Program-made: the position numbers and the translations under genes
The notes under the pieces: generated by a model
What the model saw: the letters and a program-made list of their open reading frames with translations, nothing else
Databases searched by the model: none
Told to the model about the DNA's origin: nothing
Assembly (NCBI GenBank): GCA_022702545.1
Contig: JAHRBC010000001.1
Location: 4,154,001 to 4,218,000, forward strand
Reading direction: 5' to 3'
Source: Phycomyces nitens
Lineage: Eukaryota > Mucoromycota > Mucoromycetes > Mucorales > Phycomycetaceae
Length of the DNA stretch: 64,000 nt
Part shown: one piece after another, positions 1-8,900 of the stretch
Layout of the letters: every line of letters begins with the position of its first letter
Position numbering within the stretch: position 1 is the stretch's first letter

Positions 1-322
1 ATTAGTGAATTATTATTACTCTGTTACTTACAATCACTTCTGTGAGGTCCTTTGGTTTTGGCTCAGGAAGAACATTGCCAGTAGTGCTGACAACTGGGGC
101 CACAGCAACAGGAACCACTGGCCCAGCATTTGAAGGCTGACCAGTGTTGGTGTTGCCTCCAACATTGGTACCACTTTGGCCGTTCATGGTGGTATATGCT
201 TGTTTGAGAAAGCCTACGTCGTTGCTTATTGTCAAGACAGTTTGCTTCATAGCAATTATCTCCTCCATCATCCGAGGATTCTCTGCATTGGGCTGAGGAG
301 CGAGTGCGCGTCTGTTTGCCAT
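1..322 (-). CDS. First exon of a repeat-associated coiled-coil family gene (partial)
   Basis: The reading frame starts at the ATG at 322-320 and runs 97 codons to a GTAAGT donor at position 31, so the remaining exons lie off the left edge. The N-terminus is basic, followed by a short predicted coil (about residues 18-45) and a Gly/Asn/Val/Pro-rich low-complexity stretch. It is a diverged paralogue of the gene at 12175: both begin M-x-N-x-R-x-x-x-A-P-x-P, have a coil next, a low-complexity tail, and end exon 1 at T-E-V-[IY] just before GTAAGT. I associate this family with repeats in mucoralean genomes but know no function for it. Like its paralogue it is divergent to a multi-intron array (starting near 640). 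Whether it is expressed or intact cannot be judged from one exon. Confidence 0.6.
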
Positions 323-639
323 TGTCTAAAGAATATTAAAATAGTCAGTGTCAATTATATTATACTGTGTCTGGATTTAATATAAATGATATTCTTTACT
401 TGTAACTAAAAAGATAATAAGATGATGAGAACACAAAAGAGTGAGAAAGAACAAGTCAATTATACGAAAAGCATATTATATATTAATAGCCATATACATG
501 GCTGTATCCAAAAAGACTTCTTGTAGACTATCAGAGTTGATATCGGCAATCAAAATTGTCCTTTATTAATTAACTAGTGAGTTGGTCTCTTTGGATAAAG
601 AAAAAGACTTTGTAAAATCGGTTTTTATATATATATACT
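323..639. promoter_or_regulatory. Divergent intergenic region with a TATA-like run
   Basis: About 300 bases of AT-rich DNA separate the family gene (leftward) from the exon array (rightward). A run of alternating TA at 626-637 is a candidate TATA box for the rightward unit. The second copy of the unit has a comparable run at 11992-12000 in the equivalent place. No open frame or repeat was recognised here. Confidence 0.35.
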
Positions 640-1097
640 TTGGGTTTATTCTATAACACAATTAATATTACTATTCATTTAGCTTTAAATCTATTTGTCT
701 ATATATTTTATTCTGTTTAAATTATACAGGCTCTTTAACAATAAACATTATCCATCTATCCCGAAAACCTTATTCTTTGAACCAAACGATTCTTGATAGT
801 GTTGATTACACAGCTTTTTTTTTTCACATTGATTCTGCGCCTTTATTGTAAGCCCAAGAAAATAATAAACAGCAGACTGAAACCTAGCAAAGCATATTAA
901 TTGCTCAAGATATATTTTGGATTCCATCCATTACACCTATTCTGTCTCTATTTCAAATTCGATGTGGGCCCTTGTAATTAATCTCTCTTTTTCCCTATAT
1001 CCGCGCCAATTTACTTTTCTCTTTACACTCCCATAAACACAGGCTGATTCCGATGCATCCTTTCCACATTGCCCATCCAGGTTAACAATCATCAGTT
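640..1097 (+). other. Multi-intron array copy 1, 5' part (split by the gypsy element)
   Basis: Sequence from about 905 to 1097 aligns by eye with the reverse complement of about 11935-11690. Shared landmarks include GATAT followed by a T/G run and then CATCC-AT-ACACCT, and further on CATCCTTTCCACA followed by GCCCATC or GGCCATC. The candidate exon ends with CCATCCAG at about 1080 before a GTTAAC donor-like site. The chromovirus is inserted 14 bases into that intron, and the intron resumes at 6576 and ends in CTTATAG near 6630. No long open frame exists. It is the start of the same unit that continues at 6571-8900. Confidence 0.5.
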
Positions 1098-1438
1098 TGT
1101 GATATTTGTAGTAGAAATTGGGACGGTGGATACTTTGAGACTCTTTATTGTGGTTTAGAAAAAGTTAAAGTATATCCAGTTCTTGATTCAAGAAGTGTGT
1201 TAACTTAGTATTTATAATTATTGTTATAATTCTTATCAGCTTGGATATTCATTATCATAATAGCTGTGTTATTAGTTAATAGGTATTTTGGGACTTTGTC
1301 CCACAATAGATTGGGTATGGTATTTTCATATTTGGATAAGGATTTCTGGATGGTATAGTTTGTCTTGATTTTAGATAATCCAGCTATCTGGGTTTATATA
1401 TCACTTTTCTCTGATATACTATTATGCCAAATACAACA
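1098..1438 (-). repeat. 3' LTR of the chromovirus
   Basis: 341 bp, identical to 6230-6570 except for one base. In the element's orientation this is the downstream LTR. The integrase stop codon (1441-1439) abuts it directly. Confidence 0.95.
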
Positions 1439-1455
1439 TTACCCCCCTCCAGACT
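1439..1455 (-). promoter_or_regulatory. 3' polypurine tract of the chromovirus
   Basis: In the element's orientation GGAGGGGGG followed by TAA lies directly against the 3' LTR, the expected place for the primer of plus-strand DNA synthesis. It doubles as the end of the integrase frame (S-G-G-G-stop). Confidence 0.85.
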
Positions 1456-2995
1456 TGACTTTAGTTAAGCGCTTGCTTTGGCGTCTATTATCGTAGTTCT
1501 TCTTGGAGATGGAGTTTGTTTTGTTTTGTGCACTGAGAATCTTGGTCTGGTCCTTTCTTGGACGTCCTCTTGGTCTTTTTACTACAAGCTCATTCGTGAT
1601 ATTCTGTTTGTCTCTGCGTACCCAATATTCTTGGATTGTTTGGAGATCTGTAAACTTATCCGGTGTGATCCAGGCATCTTCTTCTGGTCCATATCCTTTC
1701 CATCTCACCAGAAACTCACGCTTGCCAGCGTTGCCTCTGTGATTGATGATTGCCTGTACTTCAAACAGTTCGTCTTCGAGTATTGCCTCGTCCATCGATA
1801 TCAATTTCAAATCCGATGGTGGGTAATCTCTAGGCAAGAGTGCTCCTGTCTCATCTTGTAATACATATGAGCCTCCTTTGGTTTGACGGATTACTGTGTA
1901 TGGCCCTTGATATGCTGGAGCTAATTTGCTGCTTCTTGTAGGTAGTTTGATCATTACATAACTACCATTGTCAATTCTTGCAATTCGATGCGTGCTATCA
2001 AACTTTTCTTTTTGTATGGCCGTAATTCGATCGGTTCTGTCTTTAATGGCTGGAAACACAACTTCTGCCATATGATCAATACGTTTGATAAGTTCGTCAT
2101 AGGTCATTGGTTTCGATGGTGTAGATTTGGGATCTCTATAGTCCTCAAAAGCGTTCATTTGTCTAGCAAACATCAGTGAAAATGGAGCAGTATTTAACCT
2201 TTTTGACATCTTATTATTGATTGCCAATTGTACAGCTGGGAGATAATAGTCCCAATCTTTTCCAGTTCCTGCTACCATCTTTCTGATGACTTGCATAGAT
2301 GTCTGTACCCATCTCTCTGCTAGGCCATTTGCTCTAGGGTGGTATGGTGTTACAAGTCTATGATCGACTCCTGTATTCTGTAGTAATTTCTTCATCAGTT
2401 CATTCTTGAACTCTGTGCCATTATCAGATTGTATGATTCGTGGAAACCCGAAATCACCAAATATCTGTACTAGTGTTTTGACAATAGTGTCTGATTGTTT
2501 GTTCGGAATTGCTCTTAATAAGCAGAAGCGTGTGCAAACGTCTACCATTACAAATAGGTATACATTACTCTCTGTTGTAGGATGTAATGGGCCAGCTAGG
2601 TCGATTGCCCAGTGGTCTCCTGGTACATATGCATGGATAGGTCTTAGAGGATTATAGCCTTTCTTAGTGATATTATATTTCTGACAAGACGGACATTCTT
2701 TTACACATTCAAGTGCATCTTGGATCATATTTGCCCAATGTATACCGTTCTTGTGATTCAATTCTACTATGTGTTCTGCACCAAAGTGTCCAAAGAGATG
2801 CGCTTTCATTAATATATCTTTGCGCTCTTCTTCTGGAGGTGTCATATAGTCTATGGTATCACTCTTTGTCTTGACCGTAAATACTCTTTGGTCCTTTGGT
2901 TTAGATGTGTACTCAATTTGTTCAAACTTCGGATTCTGCTGAGCCTCTATTTTGTCTTGAGATGGCTTCAGTGCCTCATTACCCCCCTCCAGACT
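1439..2995 (-). CDS. Chromovirus integrase with C-terminal chromodomain
   Basis: The frame is open from about 2995 to the stop at 1441-1439. The first ATG is at 2845, and numbering here is from it. The N-terminal zinc-binding region has His residues at 16-25 and C-x2-C at 51-54. The catalytic triad reads D82, D141 and E177, with 35 residues between the last two as expected for DD35E integrases. An AT-hook-like P-R-G-R-P-R-K and a chromodomain (L-V-R-W-K-G-Y with E-D-A-W) close the protein, which in chromoviruses directs insertion to particular chromatin. It has no obvious start of its own: it joins the upstream frame by a -1 shift at a run of six G. The last coding bases are the polypurine tract itself. 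Confidence 0.92.
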   Translation of the reverse strand, partial: SLEGGNEALKPSQDKIEAQQNPKFEQIEYTSKPKDQRVFTVKTKSDTIDYMTPPEEERKDILMKAHLFGHFGAEHIVELNHKNGIHWANMIQDALECVKECPSCQKYNITKKGYNPLRPIHAYVPGDHWAIDLAGPLHPTTESNVYLFVMVDVCTRFCLLRAIPNKQSDTIVKTLVQIFGDFGFPRIIQSDNGTEFKNELMKKLLQNTGVDHRLVTPYHPRANGLAERWVQTSMQVIRKMVAGTGKDWDYYLPAVQLAINNKMSKRLNTAPFSLMFARQMNAFEDYRDPKSTPSKPMTYDELIKRIDHMAEVVFPAIKDRTDRITAIQKEKFDSTHRIARIDNGSYVMIKLPTRSSKLAPAYQGPYTVIRQTKGGSYVLQDETGALLPRDYPPSDLKLISMDEAILEDELFEVQAIINHRGNAGKREFLVRWKGYGPEEDAWITPDKFTDLQTIQEYWVRRDKQNITNELVVKRPRGRPRKDQTKILSAQNKTNSISKKNYDNRRQSKRLTKVKSGGG

Positions 2996-5900
2996 ATTTT
3001 CCGGGAGAATAGACGAGATAAATAATCCGGTAACTTGTTGCTGATGCCAGGTATGTGTACCACATCATAATTATAATCAAGTAATGTATCCATCCACTGG
3101 ATCATCATGGGGTTCGCCACCTTTTGCGTGTGGATATATGTCAAAGCCTTGTGGTCAGTGTACAATGTGAATTTCTGTCCCCATAAGAATTTGTGGAATT
3201 TCTTAAGTGCGAATACCATGGCTAGTAGCTCACGTTTCGTCGTAGAATAATTACGTTCTGATTTTGATAAAGCTCTGGCCATAAATCCAATGTACTTCTT
3301 TTGGTCATTGATATTTTGATACAGAGTAGCACCAATTCCTAGATTGGAAGCATCAGTGGCAACAAAGAATGGTTGAGATAAGTCAGGAAAGTGCAATATG
3401 GGGTTTGTTTGCAAAATGGCTTTAAGCTGCTCGAAACTCCGTTGGTGATCATTATTCCAAATCTTGGATAAGCTACCAGCGTTTCTGAGAGCATCCAGTG
3501 GCGCAGTAATGTGGGCTGCCACTGGTATGTATTCACGGAAATAATTGATGACTCCTAGAAAGCTCTGGATGTCTTTTCCTGTCTTTGGTATAGGCCATTG
3601 CAGCACATTCGTGATCTTTCTTTGGTCAATTCGACTGCCTTGTGCGTCGACTGAGAATCCCAGTAAGTAGACTGACTTCTGGGCAAAATGACATTTGTTG
3701 GGGTTCAAAATTAGATTGACCTCCGTCAATTTGTTGATAGCTTGACAAACATGATGGGTATGTTCCTCTAGATTCTTGGAGAAAATGACGATGTCATCCA
3801 CAAACGTTTGTATAAAAGGCATGTCCTGAAATATCAAAGACATGACTCTTTGGAACTTTGATGACAAGGGCTTGAGTCCAAAAGGACATCCCTGGAACAT
3901 ATACTGCAGATTATTGTGCGTAAATGTCGTTTTATGTTGATCCTCTTTGCGTATTTGGAAGCGATGGAAGGCGCTTTTTAAATCAAGTGTAGAAAATACA
4001 CTTGCTCCTGCTAGAGTATCGAAGATCTCTCGGATTAATGGCAAAGGGTATCGGTCATCAGGAAGCAATTTATTAATGTGCCGAGGATCAAGGCATGGTC
4101 TCTTGCCCGTCTTGTTTCCTTGTGCATCTTTTTTGTCAGCCAGAGTCAGTGGACTGTTCCATGCTGAGTTTACTGTAGATTTCACAATAGTTCCTTCTTT
4201 CAGCCAATTATTAACGGCCTCGTCTATGATGGGTCTTAATGCATAGGGAATAGGATATTGTCTTTGGTACGTAGTCGCAGCTTCTGGTGTGTGCAATGCC
4301 ACCACCGATTCAGGTACTGTACAAAACGAATCTTTTGGTATTGCTTCATTAGCCTTAATATATGGTGTGACTGCTGAGAAAAACTTTGCTCTTTCAGCCT
4401 CTGTGCCATAGGGTGCATTGTTTGGCTCAAGATCATCTATTATGGGCTGTTCCTTTTTCATATTTTCTTTATAATCATTTGCATTCCAAGACGTGGCAAC
4501 ACCCGTAAAGGCTATTCCCATCTTTGGCATAATATCAAAACCAAGAATAAGATCAACACCTTCGATATTCATATCGATAAGTTCAAATTCATGTGTAAAA
4601 GAGTGGCCATTAGCGTAACTAACTAGCAAAGGAGATGTCTTTCCTATACGTTGCACGGATTGTGCTTTACTTGCAAATGTTATGTTTCCTTCGATTTTTG
4701 TAATAGGTAGACTTATGAGTTTATTATATAGTTCTACACTAATACACGAGACTTCGGCTCCGGAGTCCAGCAAGCCCATGAGCTGATGCTCATTCTGTAA
4801 TAATACAGGGGTGTTTAGTGAGAATGGATTCAAATGATATTGTTCCTTATTTGTCTTACCTAGTGAGGTATACTCCAGTTCTTCGGACAGTTTGTCCACC
4901 ATGCTGCCTCTTGATGTGCGTACAGCATGCACAGCCACATTGGGCTTGCGCTGTTTATTCACAAAAGAGGTGTGGTATTCTGGGCATGTATGTCCTGGGC
5001 TCCATTGTCGGTGACAATGGTAGCATTCCTTGGCCTTGGCCTTTTCCGCACGACCGGAGATGATCCTACATCCCTCCGTGTTGTGGGTGGTATTCTTACC
5101 ATGCTGAGTGCAGAAGAATCCTGCACTAGCTGGGGAACCCGAGGCTTTTCCAGAACGATGTCTGCTCGACCCAAACTGGAAAGACTGACCATCTGTGCGT
5201 CGGCGGGAGCCAGTGTGGGTCTTCTCGGCCTCGGCTCTAACCCTCTTCATGGGGCGAGTCAGCGTGATCGCCAGATCCAGGACTTGTTGGACGGTCTGCG
5301 GCTTGTGGGAGTTGCGGGTCCACCAGGCAACGTGGGTGGTTTGATGGAAGTGCGGGGTGAGGGAAGCCAAGAACCGCAAGGCCACAATCATGTCTTGCTT
5401 CACGTTGCCCTCGCGGCAAGTCCTCTGGAAACGGTGTCCATACTCTTGGACGGACTCGTCCTCTCTCATGGTCATGGTTAGCGCCTTGACCGACATTATC
5501 GCCTGCTGCTCCTCGGAGTCATAGTGCTGCTTGATCAGCACACGGGCCTCCTCCCACTTGCAGTTCTTCAACGCCAATGTACTTTTGTACCAGGCGTCGT
5601 ACTCATCCACCATGGCATTCGGGAGCCATTTCGACCAGGCAATGTCAATGTGCTCCTTGCCAGTTGCGAGCACATTCTCAAACGCGGACAGGTAGAGCTC
5701 CACGTGTTGGTACACCTTGGCATCCGGGTTGGGGACGGAGTGACCAGCCAGTTGGAACAACGGAATGTCCCTCAAGTTGATGGCGGTCCCGTTGGTGTTG
5801 GTCGGGATGGGCTCTTGGGCAGCCGCAAGGAGTGTCCGGAATCTGGCCAACTGGTCGTTGGCATCGTCAACCTCCTTGCCAAGGGTCTTGGCAACCTCGT

Positions 5901-6183
5901 GGTCGTCCTTGTCGGTGGCCTCATCCACGGCAATCATAAGGTCCCAGGCCTTCTGCTCGTACTTGCTGATCAATCTTTCAGCTACGGCCCTGGTGTGCTT
6001 GCGCCTTTCTTCTCCAGAGACGGTGCCTTGCTCAGCCGCCTTGGGCGCGTAGCGGGACTCAGCTAGGCCGGAAACACACTTTTGCTCGGAAGTGGTGTCT
6101 ACTTCCATGAGCTCACTTGTGCTCTCCTTGTGGGCAGGGGCCTCTTGCTGGGCAATGGTAGGGGTCTCGTTGATGGAAGACAT
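2968..6183 (-). CDS. Chromovirus Gag-protease-RT-RNase H polyprotein
   Basis: A 1071-codon frame. A capsid-like Gag region occupies roughly residues 130-300. A zinc knuckle of the C-x2-C-x7-H-x-C type lies at 387-400. An aspartic protease signature L-L-D-S-G-A has its Asp near residue 473. The reverse transcriptase active site is F-V-D-D at 794-797, and RNase H has A-T-D-A-S with its Asp near 944 followed by a T-D-H-K-A-L motif. The frame ends just after RNase H with a short tail whose codons cross a run of six G. Integrase follows in the -1 frame. The gag part (about 4880-6183) is visibly richer in GC than the pol part. No stop codons interrupt it, so it could be functional. Confidence 0.93.
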   Translation of the reverse strand: MSSINETPTIAQQEAPAHKESTSELMEVDTTSEQKCVSGLAESRYAPKAAEQGTVSGEERRKHTRAVAERLISKYEQKAWDLMIAVDEATDKDDHEVAKTLGKEVDDANDQLARFRTLLAAAQEPIPTNTNGTAINLRDIPLFQLAGHSVPNPDAKVYQHVELYLSAFENVLATGKEHIDIAWSKWLPNAMVDEYDAWYKSTLALKNCKWEEARVLIKQHYDSEEQQAIMSVKALTMTMREDESVQEYGHRFQRTCREGNVKQDMIVALRFLASLTPHFHQTTHVAWWTRNSHKPQTVQQVLDLAITLTRPMKRVRAEAEKTHTGSRRRTDGQSFQFGSSRHRSGKASGSPASAGFFCTQHGKNTTHNTEGCRIISGRAEKAKAKECYHCHRQWSPGHTCPEYHTSFVNKQRKPNVAVHAVRTSRGSMVDKLSEELEYTSLGKTNKEQYHLNPFSLNTPVLLQNEHQLMGLLDSGAEVSCISVELYNKLISLPITKIEGNITFASKAQSVQRIGKTSPLLVSYANGHSFTHEFELIDMNIEGVDLILGFDIMPKMGIAFTGVATSWNANDYKENMKKEQPIIDDLEPNNAPYGTEAERAKFFSAVTPYIKANEAIPKDSFCTVPESVVALHTPEAATTYQRQYPIPYALRPIIDEAVNNWLKEGTIVKSTVNSAWNSPLTLADKKDAQGNKTGKRPCLDPRHINKLLPDDRYPLPLIREIFDTLAGASVFSTLDLKSAFHRFQIRKEDQHKTTFTHNNLQYMFQGCPFGLKPLSSKFQRVMSLIFQDMPFIQTFVDDIVIFSKNLEEHTHHVCQAINKLTEVNLILNPNKCHFAQKSVYLLGFSVDAQGSRIDQRKITNVLQWPIPKTGKDIQSFLGVINYFREYIPVAAHITAPLDALRNAGSLSKIWNNDHQRSFEQLKAILQTNPILHFPDLSQPFFVATDASNLGIGATLYQNINDQKKYIGFMARALSKSERNYSTTKRELLAMVFALKKFHKFLWGQKFTLYTDHKALTYIHTQKVANPMMIQWMDTLLDYNYDVVHIPGISNKLPDYLSRLFSRKIVWRGVMRH
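2977..2995 (-). promoter_or_regulatory. Internal exact copy of the polypurine tract (candidate central PPT)
   Basis: The 19 plus-strand bases CATTACCCCCCTCCAGACT at 2977-2995 are identical to 1437-1455, which spans the LTR edge and the 3' polypurine tract. The flanks differ immediately on both sides. The copy sits at the overlap of the RNase H and integrase frames. Lentiviruses and Ty1 carry a second internal PPT near integrase that starts an extra plus strand; the same role is inferred here. Confidence 0.6.
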
Positions 6184-6229
6184 TTTTCGGATAGTATTTT
6201 TTATAGAAGCGAGGGTTCAAAGTAAAAAA

Positions 6230-6570
6230 TGTGATATTTGTAGTAGAAATTGGGACGGTGGATACTTTGAGACTCTTTATTGTGGTTTAGAAAAAGTTAA
6301 AGTATATCCAGTTCTTGATTCAAGAAGTGTGTTAACTTAGTATTTATAATTATTGTTATAATTCTTATCAGCTTGGATATTCATTATCATAATAGCTGTG
6401 TTATTAGTTAATAGGTATTTTGGGACTTTGTCCCACAATAGATTGGGTATGGTATTTTCATATTTGGATAAGGATTTCTGGATGGTATAGTTTGTCTTGA
6501 TTTTAGATAATCCAGCTATCTGGGTTTATATATCACTTTTCTCTGATATACCATTATGCCAAATACAACA
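6230..6570 (-). repeat. 5' LTR of the chromovirus
   Basis: 341 bp, the upstream LTR in the element's orientation. Only 46 bases separate it from the Gag-Pol ATG at 6183. The plus strand carries TACTTTGA at 6263-6270, complementary to TCAAAGTA at 6217-6224 just outside the LTR, which could matter for priming. Confidence 0.95.
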
Positions 6571-8900
6571 CAGTTAAACTCTCTGTAATCTTATAATTTA
6601 TTCTGACTCTCTCTCTTTCTATCAATCTTATAGACCTCTTTGACTCACACATCTCATTATATTATACTGTCATTGGGACCATGGTAAAAAAGTCTTTTCA
6701 AATCAAAATTTTCCTTATCTGACTTTGTTTACTCTGCAATAGACCACCCCTGCCATTCACCCCATCTGCCTCTTCCATAATCTACGGCTGCTATCATGAT
6801 GGTAATGCCGTTTCTTGTTCTTTATACTTTTCTATAATATTATTTCCGTTTGCTCTTTTTATCTTATAGCCCTATTCCACCCGCATGGCCTATTATATAG
6901 CACCATCATCAGTGCCCAGGTAAAAAAACTTTTTGTGTCAAAAAAAAATAATTTTCTTTTCTAACGTTGCTTATTCTAATTTAGGCTATCACCATCACTG
7001 TCCACCCCATCTGCCTCTCTCATCATCTACGACTGGTTATCATAATGGTAATGCCGTTTCTTGGCCTTTATTCTTTTCCATAATATTATTCTGACTATTT
7101 ACTAATAATTTTCTATACTCTTAACAAGACACTATTATTGGCCGCCATATACCATCCCTCTACTATAATCACCAACTCTGTTTTTGGTATGTAAATAAAT
7201 TTTTCTATCACTCAATTCACCCATATTAATTTATTTTATCCCATCTCTAGTCAATCCAATCATACACACCCAGGGAGTTTTGTTTCCTTTTATAGTAAAA
7301 ATGTCTCTCCCAGCCAATGATTCAGCTCAAAATGGTGGATATTCAATTTGTTTCTTTTAAACCGGCGTGTTAAATATCAAAATGGTTTGTTTTTGGACAT
7401 CTTTTTGCGATTTGTATGAAGCATTTGTTTTTGGACAGTTTGTGACCAATTTACAATACAATTTTTAACTGCAGACGTCTTTCCAGCAGGCCCTTTACTT
7501 ATTTTTTATTTATTTTTTGTTCTTTTCTTTTCTTTCCCCTTCTCTAAAATTTTTCATGGTAAGTGATTTTCGCTTGACCCCTACTTTGTAACAAATTATA
7601 TAATAAAGCTTTCTTTTTGCACTCTGTTAAATAGACTACGTGAATCTACTTTATTTTGCTGTAAGATATTCAAGTTTTCACTGTGTTTAACTAAAAACTA
7701 AATGAGTTTTTTCTTTTATAATAGGCATTTAGATTACAGTTTGAAATAGCAGTATCTCTTTCAATGCATCAGACACATGTATTGCCCATCCTCTTTGGTT
7801 AAGGTGTGTATAAGACTCGCATATATCTAGCAACAAACATAATAATAACGCGTTTTTAAAGAGCTGTTGTATAAAATATGAGACATAAAATTAAGCGCTT
7901 TATCCTCCATATATTTTTGTTGATTATTAACTTTCATACTTCTTTTCTTAGATATAATCAACCGTGAACAATAGACATAGTAAGGTAATATGTGCATTAT
8001 CATCTATCTATTCAAGCTTCACTTACTGATTAGCATTATTATTTAGGTTTGTATATACTATCTTGTCTAGACACTCTATCGAATACTGTGTGCCGCACTC
8101 TAGTCTTTTGGGTCAGGCTTATTTGACTCTGCATTCGCTCACACTATCCTGAAAGAACTTCAAGTGGCTGGCAAGGTAGGATTCACTTATTCCATCATGT
8201 TATGAAAGAATGCCCTGCCTTAAAGCTTTAAGAATTTTACCCAATAAAAATCATTGGTAAACTTGTAACTTCTGCATTTTGGTTGGCAATTTGGATTTAT
8301 TTGGAAAAAATAGCTCTCCCGATAATTACTATATTAAGGATATTCAAAAAATACAAGTTTTGAAAACCCGAAAATAATCCTCTTTTTGTGAAATTCTATC
8401 CAATGAGAGCTGTTATAAACCGTTTTATTAAGGCTTTATTTATGCATTGTTATTGGCTGTCGGGATTAAATAGGTGCAAAAAACTCTCCCGAAAATTACT
8501 ATATATGGATGTCCAAAAAGAATTGCGCTTTTAAAACCCGAAATACTCCTTGGGTGTGTACAAGATGCCATGTCACACAATTCAGCCCCTCTTTGTCCAT
8601 TCTTATCCAATCTTTGCAATGTAAGTATAATATCCCTCGCATCTTGAATAGCACCCGCACTCTTGAATATATATTGCTAATATAACTTTTATTATATCAG
8701 AACACTACCGCAACCACCTAAATTGCCGCCAGACCCTATTTTCAGGTATTGTTCAGTAGAGAAGCACCCGATCCAAGTAGTATCAAGTAGGCTGGTAGAA
8801 GCGGCAAGGATAGACCGTAATAGTATTAGAACTCGTGTATAGAACCATTCTATTCTTTCCAATAAACACAAATATAAACCACAAACAACCTAATAAGTAC
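6571..8900 (+). other. Multi-intron array copy 1, main part (putative spliced transcript)
   Basis: Splice-like signals recur with a regular spacing. Candidate introns are 6684-6742, 6802-6869, 6920-6984, 7048-7128 and 7187-7250 (59-81 nt), separating exons of 50-63 nt. A further one at 8621-8700 precedes a conserved AACACT exon start. One exon-intron pair is duplicated inside the copy: 6766-6845 and 7009-7090 share most bases. The unit ends with an AATAAA near 8861, also present in copy 2. Homology to the minus strand of 10915-11950 covers exons and introns alike. No frame stays open through all exons, so it may be non-coding or a decayed gene. About 1.28 kb (7275-8560) is absent from copy 2. 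Confidence 0.5.
7275..8560. other. Segment present only in array copy 1, with a thrice-repeated motif
   Basis: Copy 2 has a single 74-nt exon (11254-11181) where copy 1 has this extra 1.28 kb. A motif starting CTCTCCC, then GGATATTC or GGATGTCC, then TTTTAAA or TTGAAAA followed by ACCCG or ACCGG, occurs at about 7303, 8311 and 8484 in the same direction. Further GT...AG pairs of intron size lie inside (for example 7559-7634 and 7661-7724). No transposase frame or terminal inverted repeat was found. Confidence 0.35.

Larger units (their letters stand above)
1098..6570 (-). mobile_element. Ty3/gypsy chromovirus, full length
   Basis: This is a 5473-bp LTR retrotransposon transcribed leftward. 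The two 341-bp LTRs (1098-1438 and 6230-6570) start TGTGATATTT and end AATACAACA on the plus strand and differ at one base (T versus C near 1420/6552). It is flanked by the exact 5-bp target duplication CAGTT (1093-1097 and 6571-6575). Domain order is Gag with zinc knuckle, protease, reverse transcriptase, RNase H, integrase, chromodomain, which is the Ty3/gypsy chromovirus order. Near-identical LTRs indicate a recent insertion. Coding capacity is spread over two frames that overlap at about 2970-2995. It interrupts the older exon array described separately. Confidence 0.95.

Noticed and set aside
4927..6066. Long plus-strand frames over gag
   Set aside because: They result from the GC-rich composition of gag; the minus strand has an unbroken, domain-rich frame.
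1098..6570. tRNA-type primer-binding site beside the 5' LTR
   Set aside because: No convincing complement to a tRNA 3' end could be recognised by eye, so none is annotated.
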